A DNA stretch of 64,000 bases. It comes from Planctomycetota bacterium (GTDB lineage: Bacteria; Planctomycetota; UBA1135; UBA2386). A program made the position numbers and the translations under genes. This document shows positions 26,725 through 35,942 of the stretch, one piece after another. The stretch's first letter is position 1, and the number at the start of each line of letters is the position of its first letter. Under the pieces are notes generated by a model that did no database searches, was not told where the DNA came from, and was given only the letters and a program-made list of their open reading frames with translations. The DNA is taken from the NCBI GenBank assembly GCA_016794565.1, contig JAEUHQ010000082.1:17807-81806 (forward strand), read 5' to 3'.

Positions 26725-27585
26725 ATGTCCAGATCCTCCTTCAAGTACTGGATCGTGCGCTTCGTGCTCGGGATCACCCTCATCGTGGCCGCCGGGAGCG
26801 GCGTGTTCCGCACACTGGCCGCGGACTTCGACCCGATGGGTCTCGCGACGTTCCTGCCCGCCTTCGTCGGATTCGCGCTCGCGATGTCCTCGATCACGCC
26901 GCTGGTACGCCTCTCCACCGTGCAAGCGCGAGTCCGACGCGAATGGTCGACGGCGGCATCGGCCGAGTTCGCGCGGGCGTCGCTGCCGCGCCGCGTTTGG
27001 TACCTCATGGCATCGATCGCCGAGGCCGACGGCCCGATGACCACGATCGAGCGGGAGACCATCCGTTCGTTCCTGCTGGAACGCTTCCTCGAGCCCGACG
27101 ACGCCGATGCGCTCCGCACCTGGGAAGCCCAGCCCCTGCCCGTCACCGACCGCATCGGCCTCGCCGCCCGCATCGCGACAGGGCTCTCCGACCAGGAGAG
27201 CGACTCGTTGTTCTGCTGGTGCTGCCTCGTTGCCTTCGCCGACGACTCGTTCCGTGAACGCGAACATGCGGCGCTGCAGGACGTCGCGAAGGGCCTGGGC
27301 CTCGAATCGGAGCGGGCGCGGTTCCTGTTCCATCTCGCGCGAGCGCAGCACCTCGACGGCCGCGCCGGGCCGGCGCGTCGGACGCCGCCCGACGCACGCG
27401 CGCACGCCCTGTCCGTGCTCGGCTTGCCCGTGGACGCGACGAAGGAGGCGATCCGCAAGCGGCACCGACAGCTCGCGCGCCAGTTCCACCCGGACGTCCA
27501 CACGAATCTCGGTCCCGTGGCCCAGCGCGAGGCGACGGAGCGGTTCCAGGAGATCCAGCGCGCGTACGAGATCCTGAGCGGTTGA
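26725..27585 (+). CDS. membrane-anchored TerB-like / DnaJ-domain protein
   Basis: The protein has 286 residues. Two hydrophobic segments at about 10-32 and 40-60 anchor it in the inner membrane. A helical TerB-like region (about 80-200, with IAEADGPMTTIERETI and FADDSFREREHAALQDVA) follows. A C-terminal J domain begins at ALSVLGLPVDAT and contains the Hsp70-activating HPD motif (QFHPDVH). This is the DjlA layout, though the fold order and spacing are only similar. It probably recruits DnaK to the membrane. It lies 20 bp after the binding-protein gene. Confidence 0.8.
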   Translation: MSRSSFKYWIVRFVLGITLIVAAGSGVFRTLAADFDPMGLATFLPAFVGFALAMSSITPLVRLSTVQARVRREWSTAASAEFARASLPRRVWYLMASIAEADGPMTTIERETIRSFLLERFLEPDDADALRTWEAQPLPVTDRIGLAARIATGLSDQESDSLFCWCCLVAFADDSFREREHAALQDVAKGLGLESERARFLFHLARAQHLDGRAGPARRTPPDARAHALSVLGLPVDATKEAIRKRHRQLARQFHPDVHTNLGPVAQREATERFQEIQRAYEILSG

Positions 27586-27617
27586 CCCGCGTTCGCGTAG
27601 GCTGACGGCTCACGACC

Positions 27618-28025
27618 ATGGTCAAGATCCAGGCGAAGTACGAAGGCGATCTCTGCTGCACCGCGATCCACGGCCCCTCGTCCGCCGAACTGCGGACGGA
27701 TGCACCGAAGGACAACGAAGGGCTCGGTCGCTACTTCTCTCCCACCGATCTCGTCGCGACCGCCCTCGCGACCTGCGTGCTCACGACGATGGGGATCGTC
27801 GCGCGGCGACACGGCATCGCCCTCGCTGGCGCCACCGCGCAGGTCGAGAAGCACATGACCGCCGCGCCGCGCCGTATCGGACGGCTGCCGCTTGTGGTCA
27901 CCGTCCCCGGCGCGCTGCCGCCGGAGCACAAGAAGCTGCTCGAGGCCGCAGCCCACGGTTGTCCGGTCCACCGCAGCCTGCATGCGGACGTCGAAGCGCC
28001 GATCACGTTCGTCTGGCAGAGCTGA
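27618..28025 (+). CDS. OsmC/Ohr-family protein
   Basis: The protein has 135 residues, the usual length. The two Cys that act on hydroperoxides in OsmC/Ohr proteins are present, in ATALATCVLTTMG (about residue 53) and AAHGCPVHRSL (about residue 115). The fold pattern, strand-rich N-terminus and central helix with TDLVATALATC, fits. It would reduce organic or inorganic hydroperoxides in the cytoplasm. It is 32 bp downstream of the DnaJ-domain gene and may share its transcript. Confidence 0.88.
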   Translation: MVKIQAKYEGDLCCTAIHGPSSAELRTDAPKDNEGLGRYFSPTDLVATALATCVLTTMGIVARRHGIALAGATAQVEKHMTAAPRRIGRLPLVVTVPGALPPEHKKLLEAAAHGCPVHRSLHADVEAPITFVWQS

Positions 28026-28131
28026 ACGCCGGCGCCGGTCCCGATGGCACGGCCGGCGCCGTTCGAGGTCGACGCGAGCCCGGGATTGGAGCTGGTCGAT
28101 CCCCGGCACCCGGCACTAGCATCGCCGCGCC

Positions 28132-29487
28132 ATGCGTCTCGCTCTCCTCGCCACCCTGGCCGTCCCGGCGCTCCTGCCGTGCCAGGGTCCGCCCGGCTAC
28201 TACGCGTCGGTGAACGCCACCAACCCGACGTCGCTGCGGGCGACGCTGCACGCGGTCATCGACGACCACACGAAGATCACCTACACGGGGAGCGGCACGG
28301 ACACGTGGACGGTGCTCGAACTCGCGGACCAGAATCCCGCGAACTCCTCGCAAATCCTCGATCTCTACAAGAACACCGGGTTCGCGAAGCAGGGCGGCGG
28401 CAACTCGTTCTACAACCGCGAGCACTCGTGGCCGAACTCGTACGGGTTCCCGAACGACGGTGCGGCCAACTACCCGTACACGGACTGCCATCATCTGTTC
28501 CTCTGCGACATCGCCTACAACGCCGACCGCGCGAACCTTCCGTTCAAGAACGGCACGGCGTCGTGGACGGAGCGCACGACCGCGGTGAACGGCGGCCAGG
28601 GCGGCGGCAGCGGAACGTTCCCCGGCAACTCGAACTGGTTCAGCACGTCGTCCGACGGCTGGCAGACCTGGTCGGGCCGCAAGGGCGATGTCGCGCGCGC
28701 GATGTTCTACATGGACATCCGGTACGAGGGCGGCACGCACGGCATCACGGGTGCGGCGGAGCCCGACCTCCGGCTCACCGACAACGCGAGTCTCATCCAG
28801 ACGACGGGCGGCAACGCCTCGATTGCCTACATGGGGCTCCTCGCGACGCTCGTGCAATGGCACCAGCAGGATCCGGTCGACGCGAAGGAGATCGCGCGCA
28901 ACGACGTGATCTACGGCTTCCAGGGCAACCGCAACCCGTTCATCGACCATCCCGAGTGGGTCGCGTGCCTGTACTCGAACCAGTGCGTCCGCGTGCGCGA
29001 ACCCGAGGTCTGGATCAACGAGCTGCACTACGACAACACGGGCACCGACGTCGGTGAGTTCGTGGAGATCGCGGGCCCTGCCGGCGAACGACTCAACGAC
29101 TGGATGCTGGTCGCGTACGACGGCACGACGGGGCTCTGGTACGCGATGGTCCGGCTCGGCGGCACGATCCCGAACCAGCAGGCGGGCTACGGCACGTTGT
29201 CGTTCTCGTTCGCCAACTTGCAGAACGGTCCCGCCGACGCACTGGCCCTGGTGACCCCGTCCGGCGCCGTCATGCAATTCCTGAGCTGGGAAGGCGGCAC
29301 GACCGCATCCGGCGGCGCGGCGAACGGCAAGTCGTCGCTCGACATCGGCGTCAGCGAAGCTGGCACCGAGCCGGTCGGCCGCTCGCTGCAGCTCGGCGGC
29401 TCCGGGAACAGCTACGGCCAGTTCAACTGGCAGAACCCGCTCGTCGCGACTCCTGGCGCGATCAACGCGAACCAGACATTCCTGTAG
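28132..29487 (+). CDS. secreted endonuclease I fused to a lamin-tail (LTD) domain
   Basis: The protein has 451 residues with a signal peptide (cleavage near ALLPCQG). Residues 20-280 are an endonuclease I (His-Me finger) domain with the catalytic NREHSWPNSYG and TDCHHLFLCDIAYNADRAN motifs; such enzymes cut DNA and RNA non-specifically outside the cell. Residues about 293-451 form an LTD-type beta domain starting VWINELHYDNTGTDVGEFVEI and ending LVATPGAINANQTF. The fusion is seen in extracellular nucleases of several bacteria and may help binding to surfaces or nucleic acid. Confidence 0.88.
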   Translation: MRLALLATLAVPALLPCQGPPGYYASVNATNPTSLRATLHAVIDDHTKITYTGSGTDTWTVLELADQNPANSSQILDLYKNTGFAKQGGGNSFYNREHSWPNSYGFPNDGAANYPYTDCHHLFLCDIAYNADRANLPFKNGTASWTERTTAVNGGQGGGSGTFPGNSNWFSTSSDGWQTWSGRKGDVARAMFYMDIRYEGGTHGITGAAEPDLRLTDNASLIQTTGGNASIAYMGLLATLVQWHQQDPVDAKEIARNDVIYGFQGNRNPFIDHPEWVACLYSNQCVRVREPEVWINELHYDNTGTDVGEFVEIAGPAGERLNDWMLVAYDGTTGLWYAMVRLGGTIPNQQAGYGTLSFSFANLQNGPADALALVTPSGAVMQFLSWEGGTTASGGAANGKSSLDIGVSEAGTEPVGRSLQLGGSGNSYGQFNWQNPLVATPGAINANQTFL

Positions 29488-29506
29488 TCGCGGCGGCCGC
29501 GGCTCG

Positions 29507-30469
29507 TCACTCGACGAGCGCGTGCACCATGGGCAGCAGCTTCGCCGCGATCTCGGCGTGCCCTGCCGCACCGGGATGGAAGTCGTTCTTCGCGACCTGA
29601 TGCGAGTGCACCCACTCCCGTGTGAGGGCCAGGTCGAGCAACGGCACACCGACCTTCGCCATGTGCTCCACCACGGCCAGCGGGAAGCGACGCTCGGGGC
29701 GCCCTTCTTCCTGCACGCGCTCGAACGCGTCGATCACGGCGTAGCGAGCGCCCTTCGCCGCGCAGACCTCGCGGCTGCGATCGACAGCGAGGATCACGTG
29801 TTCGGGCAACAGCGCGGTCCCCGGCTCGTCCCCGGCCTCGCTGGCGATCCGGCCGACGATCGTCTCGATCAGTCGGAGCGCGCGGATGCGGCGCAGTCCG
29901 TCGGTCAGGAACAGCGGAGGCGCCTTCGGATGTGCCTCGATGTCGTTGTTGATGATCGAGTGCAGCACGAGGTCCGGCTCGAACGTGATGCCGGTCGATT
30001 CGAGCCAGAAGAACTCCTCCGCGAGTCCCCATCCCGGTGAGCCGCCGTTGATCACTTCGTAGGTGCGTCCATCGGCACGCGGCGACTTGCGCAGTTCGTT
30101 CTCGAGCAGGCGCGGATACTCCTCGCCCTCGCCGACGCCCCAGCCGAACGGAACGGAGTCGCCGACGATCAGCACGCGGTAGACACCGGCGGGCTTCGGC
30201 GTGACGACGACGCGGTTACGCAGGCGCTGCGCACTCACGCGAACCTCGTGCCCGAGGTAGGAGCTCGTCGTCCCGGCGCGCAGGCGCAACCACCCCTTCT
30301 CGTCGCGCTCGAGCACCTCCTCGGTGAACCGCTCCTTGTCCTCGAGGACCGCGTAGGACCCGGGGTCGACGATCCGCAGAAACAGCTCGAAGCAGGCGAA
30401 CGCAGCGAGGCTCGCGATCGCAGCGAGCGCCAGGCGAACCCGAACGCGACGCGGTTTCTTCGCCACCAT
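29507..30469 (-). CDS. membrane-anchored SGNH/GDSL hydrolase-like protein
   Basis: The protein has 320 residues with an N-terminal membrane anchor (ALAAIASLAAFACFELFL). The SGNH blocks are visible: GDS in VLIVGDSVPFGWG (block I), a Gly in INGGSPGWG (block II), INND in HSIINNDIE (block III) and the Asp-His of NDFHPGAAGH (block V). It should be an esterase or acetyl-hydrolase acting in the periplasm, perhaps on a polysaccharide. It converges on the endonuclease gene with 19 bp between. The 162 bases upstream (30470-30631) hold no clear promoter or gene. Confidence 0.82.
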   Translation of the reverse strand: MVAKKPRRVRVRLALAAIASLAAFACFELFLRIVDPGSYAVLEDKERFTEEVLERDEKGWLRLRAGTTSSYLGHEVRVSAQRLRNRVVVTPKPAGVYRVLIVGDSVPFGWGVGEGEEYPRLLENELRKSPRADGRTYEVINGGSPGWGLAEEFFWLESTGITFEPDLVLHSIINNDIEAHPKAPPLFLTDGLRRIRALRLIETIVGRIASEAGDEPGTALLPEHVILAVDRSREVCAAKGARYAVIDAFERVQEEGRPERRFPLAVVEHMAKVGVPLLDLALTREWVHSHQVAKNDFHPGAAGHAEIAAKLLPMVHALVE

Positions 30470-30631
30470 CTAGTGCCGTGAACTGAAAGCGGCCTTGTGT
30501 TCTCGCGAGGTCATCGTCGGTCCTGGCCAGGCGCGACCCCAGAGGCACATCCAGGAGATCTGTCGAGGAGGCGCAACGCAGCCAGGGACGACGAGGGGCC
30601 GCGAAACGCGAGGGACTTCCGGTTCATGGCA

Positions 30632-31996
30632 CTAGTGCATCGCCGTGTGCATCTGGTGGATGTAGGTGCAGCCGGGAGCGTGTTCACGACGGCCGCTGTG
30701 CGGTACCCGGTCCATCCATTCGGGATCGACGTCGACGGGGCAGTAGTGGCTCACGAGGCTCCATCGAGTGATGTCGCGCTTCAGGCGCGGCGATCCGCCG
30801 TGCACGAGGTCCGCATGCCACACGAGCGCGTCGCCCTTCTTCGGGTGGAAGCGCGTCATCGGGCAGCCCGCCTGCTCCGACTTCTCGCACACCCACCGCA
30901 GGAACGCGCGGTGGTCGTCCCACTCCGGCGGCCGCGCACGGCCGCGATCGCACCAGAGGAACTCCGGGATCTTGTGGCTGCCCTCGTAGTACTGCAGCTC
31001 GCCGGAGCCCGGCGTGATGTCCTCGAGCGCGACCCAGCAACCGACGAACTCCATCGGCGACCGCACGACGACGTAGGCGGTGTCCTGGTGCATCTCCTGC
31101 TCGGTCCCGTAGCGGAACAACAGGCTCTGGAACGGCATCGGAGGACGCTCGAACAGCTGGCCGAGGAAGCGCCGGATCGCCGGCGCGAACTGGATGTCTC
31201 GCGCGAGCTTCGACGTCGAGTGGTAGTCGAGCACCTTGTGCGGGATGTCCTTGTACTTCGGCAGCATCCGGGGGAATGCGTTGCTGCCGTCGGCGAGTTC
31301 GATCACGAGACCTTCGTTCCCTCGCTGCCAGTCGCTGGCGATCTCGGCGCGGAACGCGTCGATCACCGCGGGATCGACGGCTCTCTCGAGGAGCACGTAG
31401 CCCTTCTCCATCCAGTGCTCGAAGCGAGCGACGTCCGTGGCGTCGAGGAGTCCGAGTGCGCGCTTGCCGGCGAGCCGGGCGTGCGCATCGTTGAGGTCGG
31501 GCCAGAAGCCACCGAAGCGCGACCGGAACCGCGGGAACGTGTCGAGTCGCTTGAAGAACTTCTCCTTCGCCTCGTGGCACGCGCCCCAGAGCCGGGCGAA
31601 TGCGTGCTTCCAAACACCCTCCATCGCAGCGCGTTCGACCTCGTGCACGCCCTCGTGGCGCAACTTGACGATCGTTGCGTTCCCCTCCGCGACGAGGTCC
31701 ACCGTGACGGGCGACGTCGCGCTGCCGCTCTTGTCGCTTCGCGTGAAGTCGAAGGCGAGTCGTTTCGCCGGGACGAGTTCGCGCCAGGCGCCCTTCAGCG
31801 TGATTCGGCCACGCTCACCGCCTTCGAACTCGAGTTCGAAGGCCCGGGCATCGACGTGCGCCCGCAGGGCCCGCCGTCCCGGCGCGATCTCGAACCAGTA
31901 CGCGAGCCGCGGTTCCTCGAAGAACGCCGCATAGACATCGTCCGGCGGGACATGCAGAACGCGTTGGAGGGAGAGCGTCGTGGCGGCCTCGGGCAT
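30632..31996 (-). CDS. SRPBCC (AHSA1)-phytanoyl-CoA dioxygenase fusion
   Basis: The protein has 454 residues. Residues 1-150 are an AHSA1/SRPBCC domain (LSLQRVLHVPPDDVYAAFF... near the start, then TLKGAWRELVP and VDLVAEGNATIVKLRHEGV), a fold that binds hydrophobic ligands. Residues about 185-440 are a PhyH Fe(II)/2-oxoglutarate oxygenase with the metal triad in MHQDTAY (His and Asp) and WHADLVHGGS (distal His), followed by TRWSLV (2-oxoglutarate Arg). It should hydroxylate a small hydrophobic substrate that the N-terminal domain may hold. The fusion is not one I know well; the substrate is unknown. Confidence 0.85.
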   Translation of the reverse strand: MPEAATTLSLQRVLHVPPDDVYAAFFEEPRLAYWFEIAPGRRALRAHVDARAFELEFEGGERGRITLKGAWRELVPAKRLAFDFTRSDKSGSATSPVTVDLVAEGNATIVKLRHEGVHEVERAAMEGVWKHAFARLWGACHEAKEKFFKRLDTFPRFRSRFGGFWPDLNDAHARLAGKRALGLLDATDVARFEHWMEKGYVLLERAVDPAVIDAFRAEIASDWQRGNEGLVIELADGSNAFPRMLPKYKDIPHKVLDYHSTSKLARDIQFAPAIRRFLGQLFERPPMPFQSLLFRYGTEQEMHQDTAYVVVRSPMEFVGCWVALEDITPGSGELQYYEGSHKIPEFLWCDRGRARPPEWDDHRAFLRWVCEKSEQAGCPMTRFHPKKGDALVWHADLVHGGSPRLKRDITRWSLVSHYCPVDVDPEWMDRVPHSGRREHAPGCTYIHQMHTAMH

Positions 31997-32049
31997 GGTC
32001 GCGGAAGTCTATAGCGACGTCTCTCGCCGGACACGGACGGCAGAGCCGG

Positions 32050-34032
32050 TCACGAGCCCCGCGGCTGCCACGCGTGACAACTGAGACAGTCCTTGCTCGC
32101 GGGCACCGCCTGGAGCGTGCGCGAAGTGCCTTCGCCCGAGATCGTATGCGACGCGTGGAGGTTCCGGTGCGCCGTGACGCGAATCGTGGTGCTCGCAGGA
32201 GTACGCCCCGGCTCGTCGTACGCGTGGCACTTGCGGCAGTCACCGCCCTTGGCATGGAACTGACGCACGTCCGCAACGAGCAGATGACGCTGCTCGCGAC
32301 GGACCTCCTTGCCGAAGTCGGCGCCCGCCTTCTCGACGTGGCAGTCGAAACACACGTTGGTCTGCTTCGTGGTCTCGTAGCCGCCGGTGATCTTCACCTT
32401 CTCCGGGTCCTTGTGTCCGTGGCATCGGGCGCACGCGAACGCCGCACCGGCCTCGACGAGCACACTGCCGCGCAGGTTCGTGACACCGGTCGGTCCCACG
32501 TGGCACGTCGCACACGACTGCGACGCGTGCTGGGCATGGGAGAAGACGGGCACCTTCGCGTCCTCCACCGTCGTGAGCACGTCCATCTTCGGACTCTGAT
32601 GGCACGTCGCGGTGCACGAGCCGGCCTCGTTGGCCGCCGTCTGGTGGAACGCGAACACGAACGCCGCGGACGTCGTGTCCGCGACGTGGGCGTGGCACAC
32701 CACACAGACCGATGTCGGCGAGGTCGTCGCGATCTCCGGCACATGGCCTTCGTGTGCGAACGGCCGCGCGGCCGCGGCACGCACCAGCCCTTCCACCTCG
32801 CGACGATGGCAGTCGCTGCAGGAACGGCCGTCGGCCACCGGGTGCAGCGGCACGGCGCCCGCGGTGATGCCGGGATGGGCCGTGGACGCGAACGCGAATG
32901 TCGACGGTTTCGCGGGGCGGCGCACGGTCGTCGTCGCGAGCGCCTTCGCCTCGTCGTCGGTTCCCGGATGCGCATGCGCGTGGCAGTCGTTGCACGACCA
33001 CGAGCCGTGCCGGGGCACACGCCGTTCGGAGTGGCACGTCTTCGTGCAGTCCGCGTACATGCGCCCGACGACAGGGTCCTCCGCGTCGTTGGCGAGCGGA
33101 TGGCACTTGCTGCACTGCTCCTGGTGTCCCTTCGTCGCGTGCGAGAACTTCGTCGGCATTCGCTGGACCTCGAGGTCCGCAGCGAGGCGCGTGGTCACTC
33201 CACCCTGATCACCGAAGTGGCACGTCGCACAGGACCTCGCCTGCACCCCCATGCCGGCCACGGCGTTCGGGTCCGCGGTGTGGCAGGTGCGGCACGCGCT
33301 CCCCTTCGCGTCGGCGCCGAGTTCGGCCGGCGGCACGTGCGATGCGTGGGTGAACACACGCTCCTTGCCGCGCCGGTGCCGATCGAGCAGGCTCGGGGCG
33401 CCGGCGACGTGGCACTCGGCACACGTCGTGGCCCTGTCCCAGATCGCTCGCCACGCCGCGCCGCCGCCGTCCTTGGACACGGCCTGCTGCGCCTTCGCAC
33501 CCGGGTCGTCGGCGCCGTGGTGGTGGCAGTCCGCGCACACCGCCAAGGTCGACGGCCGCGCGAACAGCACATCCGGATGTACGAAGTCGCCGCGCGGCCC
33601 CGCGGTCCACGTGTGGCACTCGGTGCACGCACGTTCGCGATGGCCGTCGAGTGCGTGGTCGTACGTCGACACGTGCCCCGCGGCGCGGACTCCGCCCGCG
33701 AACTCGAGGCGCGCCGCGTCGTGTCCGGCCGCCGTCCCGCTGAAATGGCAGCTCGCGCACTGCGCCGTCACCGGAGCGAGCCCCATCGGTTCACCGGCGC
33801 GGAAGTCGTGGCAGACCTGGCAGTGCCTGGCGAACTGCTCCTTGCGCGGCGTCGCCTGCCAGTCCGGAGCGAGGTGCGAGCCGTGGCGGAAACTGCCGTC
33901 CGCGGCCGAGCGGACCGATGCTGCAGGCGGCTCCACCCACTCACGGGCGCCCATCGACCACGCGGCGACGGCGGGAAGCGCCAGGGCGAACGCCGCGCCC
34001 GCGACCAGCCACTTCGCCAAGGTTCGATGCAT
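32050..34032 (-). CDS. 18-heme c-type cytochrome, exported
   Basis: The protein has 660 residues with a signal peptide (VAGAAFALALPAVAA). I count 18 heme-binding motifs: 16 CXXCH (the first CQVCH and CASCH, the last CLSCH) and two CXXXCH (CTKTCH and CTATCH). They are spread evenly from about residue 70 to the end, with many extra His as distal ligands. There is no catalytic domain, so it is an electron conductor in the periplasm or through the outer membrane. The ATG at 34032 places the signal peptide correctly. It is divergent, across 162 bp, from an outer-membrane barrel-like gene and a 10-heme cytochrome, with which it probably works. Confidence 0.93.
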   Translation of the reverse strand: MHRTLAKWLVAGAAFALALPAVAAWSMGAREWVEPPAASVRSAADGSFRHGSHLAPDWQATPRKEQFARHCQVCHDFRAGEPMGLAPVTAQCASCHFSGTAAGHDAARLEFAGGVRAAGHVSTYDHALDGHRERACTECHTWTAGPRGDFVHPDVLFARPSTLAVCADCHHHGADDPGAKAQQAVSKDGGGAAWRAIWDRATTCAECHVAGAPSLLDRHRRGKERVFTHASHVPPAELGADAKGSACRTCHTADPNAVAGMGVQARSCATCHFGDQGGVTTRLAADLEVQRMPTKFSHATKGHQEQCSKCHPLANDAEDPVVGRMYADCTKTCHSERRVPRHGSWSCNDCHAHAHPGTDDEAKALATTTVRRPAKPSTFAFASTAHPGITAGAVPLHPVADGRSCSDCHRREVEGLVRAAAARPFAHEGHVPEIATTSPTSVCVVCHAHVADTTSAAFVFAFHQTAANEAGSCTATCHQSPKMDVLTTVEDAKVPVFSHAQHASQSCATCHVGPTGVTNLRGSVLVEAGAAFACARCHGHKDPEKVKITGGYETTKQTNVCFDCHVEKAGADFGKEVRREQRHLLVADVRQFHAKGGDCRKCHAYDEPGRTPASTTIRVTAHRNLHASHTISGEGTSRTLQAVPASKDCLSCHAWQPRGS

Positions 34033-34194
34033 CGTGGAGAAAGCCCGCGAGCACGCGGCATTCGCGACTACGTCGTTTGACTGACGCGGACGGGGCCCTA
34101 CTCTGCCCGCCGCGATCGCGGGGTCAAGAGCTTGCCACTCCCTCGCACGCCCTCGCCAACTCCGACGAGTCGACGCGCGCGACTCGGCTCTCCG

Positions 34195-35916
34195 ATGCTC
34201 GACCCTCGAACCGCATCGCGTCGTATCTCCGTCTCCGCTCTGTTGTCGCCGTTCGTCGTGCTCGGCATCGCGACCGCGCAGGAGGGTGGCGCCACCGGGC
34301 CGCGCACACGCGGGACCACCCCGCCAGCGACCCAGGAGCCGAAGCCGCAGGAGCCGAAGGCAGGACAGCCCGAAGCGCCGAAGGCCGAGCCGAAGAAGCC
34401 GGATGCGGCGCCGCCCGATCGTGCGCGGCAGAGCCCGGAGCCGACGTTCCACTACGAGCCGGTGCACAGCCGCTACCTGCGCCTCGACCCGTTCGATCGC
34501 TACGGGCGCCGCACGCGCTGGAACCCGCTGACCATGTCCGACGGGACCGGCGAGTACCCGATCATCGGGAGCGCCGGCTTGTTCGACGTCTACAACACGA
34601 ACAAGTGGAAGGGCGACCTGCCGATGTGGGGCGAGAACACGTTCGTCGCCGCGGAACTGGTCTCCGCGAACCTGTTCGAGGGCCGCAACAAGGCCGGCGC
34701 CAACGACGAGACCGAGCTGCGCTCGACGGAGTTCCTGTCCATCGAGGCCTTCCACGGCGACACGGTGTTCCGTCCGCCGACCTGGCGCGTCCGCAGCACG
34801 CTCGCATTCGACTTCCGGTACGTCGACAACGCGGTCGTCGACGGTTTCGACCCCGACGCGGCGGTTCAGGAGCTGTTCGGCGAAGCGCTGCTGTGGGACT
34901 GCGATCCCTACCTCGACTTCGGGTCGGTGCGGGTCGGCCGCCAGGCGTTCGCGAGCGACTTCCGCAACTTCATCTTCACCGACCAGAACGACGGCGTGCA
35001 GCTCTTCGGCTCGCTCAACGAGTCGAAGATCGACTTCCAGCTCGCCTTCTTCGACCTCGTCGCGAAGGACCCGATCAGCAACCTGAACCGCGGCTTCGAA
35101 GACCGCGACCAGACCTTCCTCGCGGCGAACGTCTTCTTCGAGGACCTCGTGGCGACGGGCTACAAGGTCGAGTTCACGTTCCAGTGGGCGCACGACACCG
35201 CGGTCCAGGACGCGACGGTCGACGCCTACTACCTCGGCTTCAATGGCGAGGGCCGGATCGGCGGATTGGAGGTCGCGCACGCCTTCTATTGGATGACGGG
35301 CACCGACGACCAGAACATCGTCACGGCCGCGGAGACCGACATCAACGCATTCATGGCGGCTCTGGAAGTCGCGATCCCGGACGACTGGCGCCGCTACGTG
35401 TTCAGCGGCCTCTATGCCTCCGGTGACAGCGACGTCAACGACGACAAGGGCGGCGGTTTCGACTCGGTGTTCGACAACCCCAACTTCGCCGGCGGCGCGT
35501 TCGGCTACTTCGACCGACAGGCCATCGCGGCGCAGGGCGTGCCGATCGTCAACACGAACAGCTTCTATCCCAACCTCCGCACCAAGGCGAACGACGCGCC
35601 GAACTCGGTCAACCCGGGCCTGATCATCCTCCACGGCGGCGTCGAAGCAGACCTGTCGAACTACTGGAGCGTCGCGTTCAACGCCGCGTACCTGCACTTC
35701 GCCGACACCAACGTCCTCGAGGCCGTGTTCGGTCAGTCGGTCAGCAGCAGCTTCGGCATCGACCTCAGCCTGGCCGCCAAGTACCGGCCGCTCGGTGTGG
35801 ACAACTGCATCATCACGCCCGGCGTGCAGGTGCTCTTCTCGACCGGCGGCCTCGAAGATCTCACAGGCGATTCGGCCCTGGCCGCCCTGTTCGTCAACGC
35901 CGTCATCGTGCTCTGA
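34195..35916 (+). CDS. outer-membrane beta-barrel (porin-like) protein of the cytochrome cluster
   Basis: The protein has 573 residues. The ATG at 34195 starts a signal peptide (LLSPFVVLGIATAQE); upstream starts would bury it. Residues 30-85 are a Pro/Lys/Glu/Ala-rich linker. From about 90 the sequence alternates polar and aromatic/aliphatic residues in many amphipathic strands (TWRVRSTLAFDFRYV, YKVEFTFQWAH, LEVAHAFYWMTG, WSVAFNAAYLHF), as in large outer-membrane barrels, and ends in a strand (AALFVNAVIVL). It has no heme motif. By analogy with porin-cytochrome complexes it could sheath a cytochrome across the outer membrane. The 10-heme cytochrome gene starts 26 bp downstream. Confidence 0.78.
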   Translation: MLDPRTASRRISVSALLSPFVVLGIATAQEGGATGPRTRGTTPPATQEPKPQEPKAGQPEAPKAEPKKPDAAPPDRARQSPEPTFHYEPVHSRYLRLDPFDRYGRRTRWNPLTMSDGTGEYPIIGSAGLFDVYNTNKWKGDLPMWGENTFVAAELVSANLFEGRNKAGANDETELRSTEFLSIEAFHGDTVFRPPTWRVRSTLAFDFRYVDNAVVDGFDPDAAVQELFGEALLWDCDPYLDFGSVRVGRQAFASDFRNFIFTDQNDGVQLFGSLNESKIDFQLAFFDLVAKDPISNLNRGFEDRDQTFLAANVFFEDLVATGYKVEFTFQWAHDTAVQDATVDAYYLGFNGEGRIGGLEVAHAFYWMTGTDDQNIVTAAETDINAFMAALEVAIPDDWRRYVFSGLYASGDSDVNDDKGGGFDSVFDNPNFAGGAFGYFDRQAIAAQGVPIVNTNSFYPNLRTKANDAPNSVNPGLIILHGGVEADLSNYWSVAFNAAYLHFADTNVLEAVFGQSVSSSFGIDLSLAAKYRPLGVDNCIITPGVQVLFSTGGLEDLTGDSALAALFVNAVIVL

Positions 35917-35942
35917 CCCGCGGTTCCGTCCGGAGACTCCCC

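Noticed and set aside
34132..34194. TTG at 34132 as start of the barrel protein
   Set aside because: It would add 21 Pro/Arg-rich residues in front of a clear signal peptide that starts at 34195.
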